The notes: a model not told the origin generated them from the sequence alone. DNA of 64,000 bases from Micromonospora sp. 15K316 (GCF_004348525.1 NZ_SMKG01000002.1:84898-148897), one strand, 5' to 3'. Counted from the stretch's first letter, positions 24,915 to 33,544 are shown. Program-made: numbers and translations.

Positions 24915-26123
24915 TCAGCCGGCCAGCGCGCCGGCGGCACGACCCTCGTGCAGGGTCAGGTTCCGGCCGTTCGCCGGATCGAAGAGGTGGATCTTCTCCA
25001 GGTTGAACCAGACCCGCCGGGTCTCCCCCTCGGTCACCGACGACTCCGCCGACAGCCGGGTGACCAGGTTGGCCCCGCCACCGGTGAGGTCGGCCGCGCC
25101 CGCGTCGGCGGCCAGCTCCTCCAGCTCGGCGGCGCTCGCCCGCTCCCCCTCCACCGTGAGGTAGACGTACTTGTCCGAGCCCATCGACTCGACGATCTCC
25201 ACCGGCGCCTCGAACTCCAGGCCCCGTCGCCCGGTCTCCGCGTCGACCAGCTCGGCGTCCTCGAAATGCTCCGGCCGGACCCCGAGAATCAGCTCCCGGG
25301 GCGCATCGGCCGCCTCCAACTCGCGGCGCAACCGGTCACCGATCGGTACGTCCCCGAGCGCGGTACGCAGCGCGCCCTCCTCGACGGCGGCGTGCAGGAA
25401 ATTCATCGACGGCGAGCCGATGAAGCCCGCCACGAAGAGGTTGCGCGGATGGTCGTACAGCTCCTGCGGCGGTCCGACCTGCTGCACCTGACCGCCCCGC
25501 ATGATCACCACCCGGTCGCCGAGGGTCATCGCCTCGGTCTGGTCGTGGGTGACGTAGACGGTGGTGGTGCCGAGCTGTTTCTGCAGCCGGGACACCACCG
25601 TCCGCATCTGCACCCGCAGCTTCGCGTCCAGGTTGGAGAGCGGCTCGTCCATCAGGAAGGCCTTCGGCTGGCGTACGATCGCCCGGCCCATCGCCACCCG
25701 CTGCCGCTGACCGCCGGAGAGGTTGGCCGGCCTGCGGTCCAGCAGCGCGGTCAGCTCCAGGACCTTCGCCGCCTCCTCGACCTTGGAGTTGATGGTCTCC
25801 CGGTCCAACTTCTGCAGGCGCAGCGGGAAGGCCATGTTCTCCCGGACCGTCATGTTCGGGTAGAGCGCGTAGGACTGGAAGACCATGGCGATGTCGCGGT
25901 CCCGGGGCGCCTTGTCGTTGACCCGCTCACCACCGATGCGCAGCTCGCCGGAGCTGATGTCCTCCAACCCGGCGATCATGTTCAGGGTGGTCGACTTGCC
26001 GCAGCCGGACGGGCCGACCAGGATCACGAACTCGCCGTCGGCGATCTCCAGGTCGACGTCCCGCACCGCGTCGGTCCCGTCCGGGAACCGCTTGCTCACC
26101 TTGTCGAGCACGATGTCAGCCAC
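24915..26123 (-). CDS. sugC: sugar ABC transporter ATP-binding protein (SugC/MsiK type)
   Basis: This 402-residue MalK-type ATPase has Walker A GPSGCGKST (~37-45), the signature LSGGQRQRV, Walker B FLMDEPLSNLD, and a C-terminal OB-fold regulatory domain. It energises the SugA-SugB permease. Start GTG 26123 gives the common N-terminus ADIVLDKVSKRF. GTG 26132, directly after the sugB stop, is the alternative. It is the only sugar-importer ATPase in the window, so it may also serve the importer at 53-56 kb, as MsiK does in Streptomyces. Confidence 0.9.
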   Translation of the reverse strand: MADIVLDKVSKRFPDGTDAVRDVDLEIADGEFVILVGPSGCGKSTTLNMIAGLEDISSGELRIGGERVNDKAPRDRDIAMVFQSYALYPNMTVRENMAFPLRLQKLDRETINSKVEEAAKVLELTALLDRRPANLSGGQRQRVAMGRAIVRQPKAFLMDEPLSNLDAKLRVQMRTVVSRLQKQLGTTTVYVTHDQTEAMTLGDRVVIMRGGQVQQVGPPQELYDHPRNLFVAGFIGSPSMNFLHAAVEEGALRTALGDVPIGDRLRRELEAADAPRELILGVRPEHFEDAELVDAETGRRGLEFEAPVEIVESMGSDKYVYLTVEGERASAAELEELAADAGAADLTGGGANLVTRLSAESSVTEGETRRVWFNLEKIHLFDPANGRNLTLHEGRAAGALAG

Positions 26124-26132
26124 GACTACCAC

Positions 26133-26969
26133 CTATCCCTTTACTGCGCCGGAGGTCAGGCCGGAGACGATGCGGCGCTGGAAGAAGAGCACGAAGAGGA
26201 TGATCGGAACCGTGATCACCACGGCGGCGGCGCAGATCGCGCCGGTGGGATCCTCGAACTGGGACGCGCCGGTGAAGAACGACAACGCCACCGGCACCGT
26301 ACGGGCCCGCTCCGTCGAGGTGAGCGTGATGGCGAAGAGGAAGTCGTTCCAGCAGAAGATGAAGACCAGGATCGCCGTGGTGAACAGGCCCGGCGCGGCC
26401 AGCGGGGCGATGACCCGCCGGAACGCCTGCCCCTGGGTGGCGCCGTCCATCTTCGCCGCCTTCTCCAGGTCCCACGGGATCTGCTTGAAGAACGCCGACA
26501 ACGTGTAGATCGCCAGCGGCAACGCGAAGGTGATGTACGGCAGGATCAGCCCCGGCCAGGTGTCGAAGAGCCCGATCTGCCGCTCGATCTCGAACAGCGG
26601 GGAGACCAGCGACACCTGCGGGAACATCGCGATCAGCAGGGAGACCCCGACCAGCAGCTTCTTGCCGGGGAAGTCCAGCCGGGCGATCGCGTACGCGGCC
26701 ATCGCGCCGAGCACCACCGCGATCAGCGTGGCGATCAACGCGATACCTATCGAGTTGACCAGGGCGCGTACGAACTGGTCGGTGGCGAAGATCGTCCGGT
26801 AGTTCTCCAGCGTCCACTCACGGGGGAGGAACTTCCCGTCCGTCAGGGTGGCCGGGGTCTTGAACGACAGCGACGCGATCCACAGCACGGGGACCAGCGC
26901 GAAGACGACCACGATGACGTCCAGCAGGCCCCACCGCAGCTTCGCCCGGGTGGTGGTTTCGACAGCCAT
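26133..26969 (-). CDS. sugB: trehalose ABC transporter permease SugB
   Basis: This 278-residue MalG-type permease has about six membrane helices. The EAA loop that contacts the ATPase reads [21 protein letters not shown] (positions ~183-203). The ATG at 26969 lies 1 nt after the sugA stop, and sugC starts within 10 nt of its own stop, so the genes are one operon. The assignment as SugB follows from the clear LpqY relative at the head of the operon. Confidence 0.88.
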   Translation of the reverse strand: MAVETTTRAKLRWGLLDVIVVVFALVPVLWIASLSFKTPATLTDGKFLPREWTLENYRTIFATDQFVRALVNSIGIALIATLIAVVLGAMAAYAIARLDFPGKKLLVGVSLLIAMFPQVSLVSPLFEIERQIGLFDTWPGLILPYITFALPLAIYTLSAFFKQIPWDLEKAAKMDGATQGQAFRRVIAPLAAPGLFTTAILVFIFCWNDFLFAITLTSTERARTVPVALSFFTGASQFEDPTGAICAAAVVITVPIILFVLFFQRRIVSGLTSGAVKG

Positions 26970-26970
26970 C

Positions 26971-27933
26971 TCAACGCCTCTCGTCGTCCGAGCTGCCGGG
27001 GGCAGCGGTGCCGAAGAGCTTCACGAAGACGAACGCGATGATCGCCACGGCGATGAAGATCAGCACCGACATGGTCGAGCCGATGCCGAGGTTCAAGCCC
27101 CGGATCAGGTTGTTGTAGGCGAGCATCGACACCGACGAGGTCTCGTTGCCGCCGGCGGTGAGCACGAAGATGTTGTCGAAGACCCGGAACGCGTCCAGCG
27201 TGCGGAAGAGGAGCGCGACCAGGATCGCCGGCTTCATCACCGGCAGCATCACCTTCGTGAACCGCTGCCAGGCGGTCGCCCCGTCGGTGGAGGCCGCCTT
27301 GAGCAGGTCCTCGGGCACCAGCGCCAGACCGGCCATCAGCAGCAGCGCCATGAACGGGGTGGTCTTCCAGATCTCGGCGAGCATGATGATCGCCAGCGAG
27401 CTGGCCCGCTCGGTCAGCGGCGCACCGTCGCTGAACAGATTGGCCAGGTAGCCGGTGCCGGGCGTCCACGCATACCGCCAGGAGAAGGCCGCGACCACCG
27501 TCACGATGCCGTACGGGATCAGCGCGGCGGTCCGCACGACGCCCCGGCCGACCAGCGTCCGGTGCATGATCAGCGCCAGCCCCATGCCGAGCACCAACTC
27601 GACCGCGACGGTGACCACGGTGATCAGGGCGGTCACCCCGAACGCCGTCCACCAGAACTCGTTGGTCAGCACCGTGACGTAGTTCTCCAGCCCCACGAAC
27701 CGACGCTCGTCGGGGAAGCGCAGGTCGAAGCGCTGCAGGGAGAGCCAGACCGAGTAGATGATCGGGTACGCCGTCACGGCGAGCATCACCAGCGCGGCGG
27801 GCGCGCAGAGCAGCCAGCCGAGCCGGCGCTCGGACTTCTTGTTCTCACTCAACGGCGCCCGGCCCCGCCCCGACCGCTGGGCCGGAACAGCCGCGTGCCG
27901 ACCGGTGCTCCGGGTGGCGGTCTGCTCGCTCAT
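26971..27933 (-). CDS. sugA: trehalose ABC transporter permease SugA
   Basis: This is a 320-residue MalF-type permease with a polar N-terminus of ~40 residues and six helices. The EAA loop reads [20 protein letters not shown]. The ATG 27933 was chosen because GGGAGGCGAC precedes it and it overlaps (ATGA) the stop of the second small ORF upstream. Longer frames run back through the repeat region and are unlikely. It forms the channel with SugB. Confidence 0.88.
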   Translation of the reverse strand: MSEQTATRSTGRHAAVPAQRSGRGRAPLSENKKSERRLGWLLCAPAALVMLAVTAYPIIYSVWLSLQRFDLRFPDERRFVGLENYVTVLTNEFWWTAFGVTALITVVTVAVELVLGMGLALIMHRTLVGRGVVRTAALIPYGIVTVVAAFSWRYAWTPGTGYLANLFSDGAPLTERASSLAIIMLAEIWKTTPFMALLLMAGLALVPEDLLKAASTDGATAWQRFTKVMLPVMKPAILVALLFRTLDAFRVFDNIFVLTAGGNETSSVSMLAYNNLIRGLNLGIGSTMSVLIFIAVAIIAFVFVKLFGTAAPGSSDDERR

Positions 27934-28082
27934 GCCGTCGCCTCCCTTCGGTCGACGACACCACGAGACTCCACCGCGCTGAACCGCCTGATTCGCTCGC
28001 TGTGCTCGCTCATGCCGTCGCCTCCCTTCGGTCGACGACACCACGAGACTGCACCGCACTGAACCGCCTGATCCGCTCGCTC
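27923..28082. repeat. tandem direct repeat, two 80-bp units, between lpqY and sugA
   Basis: Units 27923-28002 and 28003-28082 differ at four positions (two in the CCACCGCGCT/GCACCGCACT block, one in ATTCG/ATCCG, one at the end). Each carries a start codon, ribosome site and most of a small ORF. It looks like a recent tandem duplication. Confidence 0.92.
27930..28013 (-). CDS. 27-codon small ORF, second copy, coupled to sugA
   Basis: ATG 28013 to TGA 27930 encodes 27 residues, beginning MSEHSERIRRFSAV and ending VVDRREATA. It has its own GGGAGG site, identical to that of sugA, and its TGA overlaps the sugA ATG (ATGA, 27930-27933). It is a near copy of the ORF at 28010-28084, differing by a 3-codon insertion (His-Ser-Glu), one Gln-to-Glu change and two silent changes. 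Whether the peptide has a role or the ORF only relays ribosomes to sugA is unknown. Confidence 0.5.
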   Translation of the reverse strand: MSEHSERIRRFSAVESRGVVDRREATA

Positions 28083-28084
28083 AT
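28010..28084 (-). CDS. 24-codon small ORF, first copy, coupled to lpqY
   Basis: ATG 28084 overlaps the lpqY stop (ATGA, 28081-28084), and TGA 28010 overlaps the ATG of the next small ORF. The peptide starts MSERIRRFSAVQSRG and ends VVDRREATA. It is basic and unlike any family I know. The result is an unbroken chain lpqY, ORF, ORF, sugA linked by ATGA overlaps. Confidence 0.5.
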   Translation of the reverse strand: MSERIRRFSAVQSRGVVDRREATA

Positions 28085-29367
28085 GGCAGCACCCCCTTCG
28101 ACTCGAGCGCGTCGGCGATGGCCTCGCGCAGTTCGTCCGCGGTCTGCTGGGGCCGGATCTGTGACGGCGGCGAGAGCACCGCCGACATCACCGTCGAGAT
28201 GCTCTGGTAGGCCGGGGTCAGCGGGCGCACCGCCGGCTCCTTCAGCTCCTCGACGATGGTGTCCCGCATCGGGTACGCCTCGGCCATCTCCGGGTCGGCG
28301 TAGACCTTCTCGATGGTCGGCGGAACCCCGTCGTTGATCGCGGAGAACTTCTGGTTCTGCTCGTCACGCAGGCACTTGGCCGCCGCGAAGGAGAGTTCGG
28401 GGTGCTTCGAGTACGCGCTGACCGCCAGGTTGACCCCGCCGATGGTGACCTTGCTCGGGGTGTTCTCGTCGATGCCGGGCACCCGCGCCCAGGCGACCTG
28501 CTTGGCGAGGTCCGGGTTGGCCTCCTGCATCGCCGGGTAGACGAACGGCCAGTTCACCTGGAACGCGCCCGCGCCGGACTGGAACTCCAGCCGCACCGGG
28601 TCCTCGGTGGCGTTGCTGAACGACGGCGAGGTCACGCCCGACGTGGCCAGCTTCCGCAACTGCTCCAGCGCCCGTACCGTGCCCTCGTCCATCACCGCCT
28701 TGCCGCCGTCGTCGCTGAGGATCCGCCCGCCGGCGCTCTCCGCGAGGGTGTTGTAGAGGACGACCAGACCCTCGTACTGGGCGCCCATGGTGAGGATCTG
28801 GTACGGCTTGCCCTGCCGCTTCAGCTCCTGCGCCGCGGAGATCATCTGGTCCCAGCTCTTCGGCGGCTCGGGCACCAGGTCCTTGCGGTACCAGAGCAGC
28901 TGCACGTTGGTGTTCTTCGGCGCTCCGTAGAGCCGGCCCTGGTAGCGGGCGGTCTCCAGCGGACCGGCGAGCGTGCCCTGCTCCACCTCGGCCTTGTCCT
29001 GGCCGGTCCACTCCAGGATCCAGTCGGCGCTGGCGAACTCCTGAGTCCAGGTCACGTCCAGCCCCAGCACGTCCATGCCGCTGTCCTCGGCGGCGAGCCG
29101 GCGGACCAGCTGCACCCGCTGGTCGTCGGCCTGCCGCGGCAGCACCCGGTAGACAATCTTGTATCGGCCGCCGGCTGCGGTGTTGCAGGTGTCGACCACC
29201 TTCTGGAGGTTCTGCTCCGGCGGGTAGTACAGGTTGATCGTGGGTGTGCCGCCGTCCCCACCGGAACCGCAGGCCGCCAACGGCGCCGCCAGCGCCACCG
29301 CGGCGGCCGCCGCCACCGCACGCACCCGTGGTCGGCGTCGACGTACGGCCTCGTCGGGCTCGTTCAT
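28081..29367 (-). CDS. lpqY: trehalose-binding lipoprotein LpqY
   Basis: This 428-residue ABC solute-binding lipoprotein has a twin-arginine-like basic N-terminus, a hydrophobic stretch and a lipobox ending at Cys33 (PLAAC). From memory, the mature protein parallels Mycobacterium tuberculosis LpqY along its length: NLYYPPEQN, LPRQADDQRVQLVRRLAAED, NVQLLWYRKDLVPEPPKSWD, QYEGLVVLYNTLAESAGGRI, FQVNWPFVYPAMQ and QIRPQQTADELREAI. It should capture trehalose released at the cell surface for SugABC. The ATG has GGGGAGGGGAG upstream. Confidence 0.9.
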   Translation of the reverse strand: MNEPDEAVRRRRPRVRAVAAAAAVALAAPLAACGSGGDGGTPTINLYYPPEQNLQKVVDTCNTAAGGRYKIVYRVLPRQADDQRVQLVRRLAAEDSGMDVLGLDVTWTQEFASADWILEWTGQDKAEVEQGTLAGPLETARYQGRLYGAPKNTNVQLLWYRKDLVPEPPKSWDQMISAAQELKRQGKPYQILTMGAQYEGLVVLYNTLAESAGGRILSDDGGKAVMDEGTVRALEQLRKLATSGVTSPSFSNATEDPVRLEFQSGAGAFQVNWPFVYPAMQEANPDLAKQVAWARVPGIDENTPSKVTIGGVNLAVSAYSKHPELSFAAAKCLRDEQNQKFSAINDGVPPTIEKVYADPEMAEAYPMRDTIVEELKEPAVRPLTPAYQSISTVMSAVLSPPSQIRPQQTADELREAIADALESKGVLP

Positions 29368-29703
29368 CTCCCCTCCCCCCTCTGCTCGGCCACGTGCCGG
29401 GGAAGGCCACCGTGCCCCGGCACGGCGAGACGGCCGGTGCTCCGACCAGCGGATGATCGACCCCGGACGTTTCGTGGCCCCAACACTGCCCGACCTGCGA
29501 AGTCGCGAAACATCACGATCACGCACACCCCGCGTGGCGATGACCACTCACGGTGATGCTCAGGCCCCGGCAACATCAGGGAAGTTGTCGCCTCCGGCAC
29601 GCCCGAGACGACAACTTCGGGGAAGGTGCGCGGACGCTGACCGGATACGGCGGGCAGGTGCGGCCGCCCGACGGCGGAGGATCGGCCTCGACCGGGCAGC
29701 GAT
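29368..29703. promoter_or_regulatory. 336-bp upstream region of lpqY with a 10-bp inverted repeat
   Basis: No gene is seen. GAAGTTGTCG (29581-29590) and CGACAACTTC (29609-29618) form a perfect 10-bp dyad with an 18-nt spacer. It could be a regulator site for lpqY or the terminator of the ridA-like gene ending at 29704. The lpqY promoter must lie between ~29370 and 29580, but no clear -35/-10 pair stands out. Confidence 0.45.
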
Positions 29704-30108
29704 TCAGTCCTCGGCGACGGCAGCGACCGCTTCGATCTCGATCAAGAGGTCGGGCCGGAAGAGTCCGGCGACCTGAACGAGGGTGCTGGTCGGCGGTCGG
29801 TCGACATCGACGAACTCGTCGCGCACGGCCCTGACCGTGGGCAGCGCCGACGTGTCGACGACGTAGAAGGTCAGCTTGAACACGTCGGCCCAGGTCGCGC
29901 CCGCCGCGGCCAGGGCGGCCCCGACGTTCTGCATGGCCTGGCGGGTCTGGGCAGCCCAGTCCCCGGCGGGCGCCGGCTCGCCGTTCCCCGCGATCGGGAC
30001 CTGACCGGACGTCCACACCAACCGGCTGCCCGCGGCGACACGAGCCACCTGGCTGTATCCGTTGGTGGGCGGCAGCGTCCGGGGCGTGGTCAACTCGATG
30101 TGCGTCAC
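29704..30108 (-). CDS. RidA-family protein
   Basis: This 134-residue Rid/YjgF protein belongs to a family that hydrolyses reactive enamine/imine intermediates to ketoacids and ammonia. The conserved blocks are NGYSQVARVAAGSRLVWTSG, QTRQAMQNVGAALAAAGATW, VFKLTFYVVD and RPPTSTLVQVAGLFRPDLLI with the terminal IEIEAVA. The Arg of the RidA catalytic site (normally in R-x-x-V/C) is replaced by Thr-Ser-Thr, which suggests a non-RidA Rid subfamily. The GTG start lacks a clear ribosome site. Confidence 0.85.
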   Translation of the reverse strand: MTHIELTTPRTLPPTNGYSQVARVAAGSRLVWTSGQVPIAGNGEPAPAGDWAAQTRQAMQNVGAALAAAGATWADVFKLTFYVVDTSALPTVRAVRDEFVDVDRPPTSTLVQVAGLFRPDLLIEIEAVAAVAED

Positions 30109-30216
30109 ACCAGGAGCCTACGAAGCGGGCATCGAACCCCGCGCCCCCGACCCAGCCACGGCAGGCTGCCCCAATTAGTTTGCGGGGACGTCACATCCCT
30201 GCCGGATGATGGCACC

Positions 30217-30921
30217 GTGATCGCGCACTTCAAGGACCTCTGCCTCGACGCGGCCGACGCCCACCGGCTCGGCGCCTTCTGGGCCGGCCTCCTCGACGGG
30301 AAGCTGGTGGACCTCGGCGACGGCGACACCCGCGTCGACCCACGGGCCGCCCGGTCCGACGCCGAGTCGATCTGGATGAACACGGTGCCCGAACCGCGTA
30401 CCGGCAAGACCCGCGTCCACCTCGACCTGCGGATGGCCGAGGCCGAACCGACGGCGCTGCTGGCGGCCGGGGCGACGCTGCTCCGCGAGCCGGACGCCGA
30501 GCTCGGCTGGTGGGTGCTGGCCGACCCGGACGGCAACGTCTTCTGCGCCTTCCCACCCGAGGAGGGCTCGCCACCCGGGCCGCTGGCGCTGGTCGTCGAC
30601 GCGGCCGACCCGGTCGCGCAGACCACCTGGTGGGCCCGGATCGTGGGCGGCACTGTCGAGACCAGCGACGAGGGGTACGCGCGCCTGGTCGGCGCCGCCG
30701 GCCTCCCCTGGGACTACTGGATCTTCATGCCGGTGCCGGAGCGCAAGACGGTCAAGAACCGGATGCACTGGGACGTCGGGCTGGCCGACCCGGAGCCGAC
30801 CGCCCTGATCGAGGCGGGCGCGACGCTGGTCCGAGCACGGGACGACAAGATCGACTGGTGGATCATGACCGACCCGGAAGGAAACGAGTTCTGCGCGTTC
30901 GCGCCGCGTCCCACCCAGTGA
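30217..30921 (+). CDS. two-domain VOC-family protein
   Basis: This 234-residue protein has two consecutive VOC half-domains with matching motifs. HFKDLCLDAADAHRLGAFWA, RVHLDLRMAEAEPTALLAAG and WWVLADPDGNVFCAF lie in the first half. MHWDVGLADPEPTALIEAGA and WWIMTDPEGNEFCAF lie in the second. The start at GTG 30217 sits 6 nt after a GATGAT -10-like box, so the message may be leaderless. The internal repetition suggests a fused pseudo-dimer. Substrate is unknown. Confidence 0.82.
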   Translation: MIAHFKDLCLDAADAHRLGAFWAGLLDGKLVDLGDGDTRVDPRAARSDAESIWMNTVPEPRTGKTRVHLDLRMAEAEPTALLAAGATLLREPDAELGWWVLADPDGNVFCAFPPEEGSPPGPLALVVDAADPVAQTTWWARIVGGTVETSDEGYARLVGAAGLPWDYWIFMPVPERKTVKNRMHWDVGLADPEPTALIEAGATLVRARDDKIDWWIMTDPEGNEFCAFAPRPTQ

Positions 30922-31107
30922 ACGACGACGCTACCCAGGCTCGGCCCGGTGCATTAGCTTTCTCCTAGCTCCACTGCCAGCGCGTACGCCGCCGACGTCG
31001 ATACGCCTCCGGCCGACCCCACCCCGCCCGATCGGTTGGTTCTCCCGGGAACACCCACCGCCGGTCCACCGGTTGGGCAGGATCGTCCGCAACGAGGAGG
31101 TGCCGTC

Positions 31108-31539
31108 GTGCAGGACACCCGCGCTCTCGCCCTGACGTTCGAGGTGAGCGGCCTGCCACCGGTCAAGACCGAGGCGCTGTCCATCTTCGCCGCCGGGCAC
31201 CGGCAGGCGACGAGGGTCCGCGCCCTCCTCGAGGCGGCCCTGGCCGCGGCCCAGCACACCGGCTGGACCCCGCTCACCGGGCCGATCGAGGTGGACCTCG
31301 TGCTGCGCTGCCCGCCCGGGCACCGCACCTCCGACGCGAGCACCCTGCTCGGCGGCGTGTGCGCGGTGCTCCAGGACAAGAAGAGGGTGACCAACATCGG
31401 CCTCGCCCACCTCGGCGTCCTCGTGGACGTCGCGCTCTACACCGACGACCGGCAGATCCGCCGGCTGTCGTACGTCGAGCAGCCGGCAGAAGAGTTCTCG
31501 TACCAGGTGCGGGTGGCCGCCGTACCGAACGTGGTTTGA
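31108..31539 (+). CDS. RusA-like Holliday-junction resolvase family protein
   Basis: This 143-residue protein shows a RusA-like pattern. An N-terminal strand is followed by IEVDLVLRCPPGHRTSDAST (Asp in the position of the RusA active-site motif), then LLGGVCAVLQD and VALYTDDRQIRRL, resembling the conserved DDxQ of RusA. GAGGAGGTG precedes the GTG. There is no phage gene around it, so it is either a domesticated resolvase or an inactive relative. The call rests on motif spacing only. Confidence 0.5.
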   Translation: MQDTRALALTFEVSGLPPVKTEALSIFAAGHRQATRVRALLEAALAAAQHTGWTPLTGPIEVDLVLRCPPGHRTSDASTLLGGVCAVLQDKKRVTNIGLAHLGVLVDVALYTDDRQIRRLSYVEQPAEEFSYQVRVAAVPNVV

Positions 31540-31586
31540 CCGACGTCTGCGGTGGGGTACCGCGGACGCCGACGAAGGGAGCGCCG

Positions 31587-31862
31587 ATGTCGGAGCCACA
31601 TGTCACGCTCGACCCGCGCGGGCTGGACCCGGTGCAGCGGAAGCTGCGCGGCCCGCTGGAGGATCAGCTGACCTCGGCGCTCCAGGCAGCCACCGAACGG
31701 ATCCGCGCCGGCTACGCCGGCGAGCCGGTCGAACAGGTCTGCCAACGGCTGCTCGACGAGACGCGGGCCGGCCTGCACCCGGACATCGCGGCCGGCTTCA
31801 ACCCGGACATGGACGAGTTCTGCCGGGTCGCCGTGGCGATCGTCCGGGGCACCGCCGTCTGA
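31587..31862 (+). CDS. conserved hypothetical small protein (91 aa)
   Basis: I recognise no domain. The sequence is soluble and mostly helical, with RKLRGPLEDQLTSALQAATE and VEQVCQRLLDETRAG suggesting a helical hairpin and a C-terminal DEFCRVAVAIVRG helix. AAGGGA lies 7 nt before the ATG. It starts 47 bp after the RusA-like gene on the same strand and may share its transcript. Confidence 0.6.
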   Translation: MSEPHVTLDPRGLDPVQRKLRGPLEDQLTSALQAATERIRAGYAGEPVEQVCQRLLDETRAGLHPDIAAGFNPDMDEFCRVAVAIVRGTAV

Positions 31863-31869
31863 CCACCGC

Positions 31870-32240
31870 AGGCACCGCCGACTCCACCGGAGCTGGCGAG
31901 GATGAGCCAGGTCGCAGGGGTGGTGCCGAGGGGTTCGTGGATGATGAGCTCCGCGCCGGCCGAGGTGCCGATCACCCCGGTCACCAGAACGGCGTAGACG
32001 TACGTCGCGAGGCGCACCGCGCCCCGCGGACGGTGGTGTGCCGACCGGTCGACGAACTTGTCGGTCTGCAGCACGTAGATCTGCCAGAGCAGCAGCGCCG
32101 TGGCGATCGCCGTGAGGAGGGCGACGACCCGGGCGGGCGTGGATACCGCGCTGCCGAACTGCAGCGTCGCCATCAGTGCCAGTTCACCGAGGACCAGGAT
32201 GGCGGTCTGCTGGTACCGCTCGGGGAAGTGGATGCTCGGC
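31870..32240 (-). pseudogene. low-temperature-requirement protein A (LtrA) fragment
   Basis: The minus strand encodes FPERYQQTAILVLGELALMA, then LLTAIATALLLWQIYVLQ and VYAVLVTGVIGTSAGAELII. These are membrane segments of the LtrA family, whose hallmark is FxERYQxxxIIxLGE. Only the middle or C-terminal ~120 residues remain, no start is present, and an L,D-transpeptidase fragment abuts it at ~32237 in another frame. Confidence 0.6.
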
Positions 32241-32638
32241 GAAGTGCGTGTACGCCGGCACCTCCTGCCACAGCGCCTCGCTGTTCCCGCCCGGGTTGGT
32301 GGCGGCGATGCCGTACATGGTGGGGCCGATGGAGTAGACCCCGGTCGGCGTGGTCGGCACGCCCTCGGTGTGGTTGTCGCTGAACCCCTTCGCCCCGATC
32401 CTGGCAGGTATCGGGGCGAAGGCGTGCCACCAGCGACCCCGCACCTTCGCGTACGCCTCCAGGGTCGCGTAGGTGTCGGCGTAGCCGCTGGAGCCGACGA
32501 TGACGACCTGCGTGGTCTGTGGCGGCAGGGTCTTGAGCTGTGACGCCCGGTTGGCAAGTCCGACCGTCCCGCGCTTGTCCTTCGCGGACTCGCCGGTGGC
32601 GGTCGACGCGGTGGTCCCGCGCGGCGCAGCGGCGGCGG
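32235..32638 (-). pseudogene. L,D-transpeptidase-like protein, N-terminal fragment
   Basis: The minus strand encodes LPPQTTQVVIVGSSGYADTY, then ATLEAYAKVRGRWWHAFAPI, ARIGAKGFSDN, VPTTPTGVYSIGPTMYGIA and YTHFAEH. This is the front of a YkuD/ErfK-type cell-wall L,D-transpeptidase-like protein. The catalytic His-x-Gly...SxGC(I/V)R part is missing because the frame meets LtrA sequence at ~32237. A signal peptide is also absent at the 5' side. It is non-functional. Confidence 0.65.
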
Positions 32639-32962
32639 TCAGAGACGCACGTCGAGCAGGAGGGGCGCCTCCACCTCGCCGTCGAGCACCTCGGCGAGAA
32701 CGGCCTTGTGTTCGGCGTCGATCGGGAAGGGCGAATCCCGGAAGGCCTTCGCGGCCGCCTCGTAGTCGGCACACTCCACGACGTAGACGAAGACCGGTCC
32801 GTCTGCTGTCGAGAGGAGGAGACCCTGTTCGTGGGTGACGCCTTCGTTCACGAAGGTCTCCCGGATCTCGTCGGCCCGGCGCATGCCCTCGGCGAGCCAG
32901 GCCTTGAGCCGGTCGACCTTCTCCGGCCGCACCCGCGACACCTTGATCTTGATCATCGACAT
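32639..32962 (-). CDS. DUF6176-like small protein
   Basis: This is a 107-residue ferredoxin-like (dimeric alpha-beta barrel type) protein of unknown function. IKIKVSRVRPEKVDRLKAWL at the start, the central FVYVVECADYEAAAKAFRDS strand-helix and the EAPLLLDVRL end strand fit DUF6176/EthD-like folds. ATG 32962 was chosen because CGTGGAGGGA precedes it. The L,D-transpeptidase fragment begins right after its stop on the same strand. Confidence 0.65.
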   Translation of the reverse strand: MSMIKIKVSRVRPEKVDRLKAWLAEGMRRADEIRETFVNEGVTHEQGLLLSTADGPVFVYVVECADYEAAAKAFRDSPFPIDAEHKAVLAEVLDGEVEAPLLLDVRL

Positions 32963-33544
32963 TCCCTCCACGCGTGCGGGCGGTGGCGGGACCACCAGGC
33001 TGAGCATGGTGACGAGCGAGCCGGCCCCGACCTGGCCAGGCTAGGTCACCACCAGCCTTCGGCTCACGGAGTGTGATGCAGGGCATCCCACCACGGTGTC
33101 CAATAAGTGGGATGCTCCGGGGTGCGGCGGGCCCTACCGGACGGCCGTGTCGCTCTCGCCGCCACCTTCGCTGTGCGGGTCAGGGTCGGGTCCGCAACTC
33201 CCCGACCCTGACCCAACCGTCCGGTGTGGGTAGCGGGCATCGTCGTGGCGAAGGCGTGCGCGTGGCACGTCGCCCACGCCGGCTCACCATGACGAGCCGA
33301 CCCGCGTGCACTCAGCTCCCTGTGCCCCACACCGAACTTCGTGCGCTCACGGCTCACCCCGAAGGGCCGCGAACGTCGGACCAGGTTAGGCACGGCCCGA
33401 CGGGCCGGACAAGGCACGCTGCGGCGATCGCCGGGGTGATTACTGTCAACATCGAAAAGCGGCATGTCGACGTAACACGGCCGCCGCCGCGGGCGCTGTT
33501 CCGGTTCGAGGCGGGCTTTCCCGCCGACGCCGGGCCCGCGCTGC
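32963..33544. other. 582-bp non-coding stretch with two strong dyads
   Basis: There is no credible gene. GCATCCCAC/GTGGGATGC (33083-33091 and 33107-33115) is a 9-bp dyad. A perfect 14-bp stem pairs 33177-33190 with 33201-33214 across a 10-nt loop and looks like a terminator. The region also carries the promoter for the DUF6176-like gene and the 3' end of the HAD transcript. Confidence 0.5.
33177..33214. terminator. 14-bp hairpin
   Basis: GGGTCAGGGTCGGG pairs perfectly with CCCGACCCTGACCC around a 10-nt loop. It is downstream of the HAD gene (minus strand), but 330 bp away, so the unit it ends is uncertain. Confidence 0.55.
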
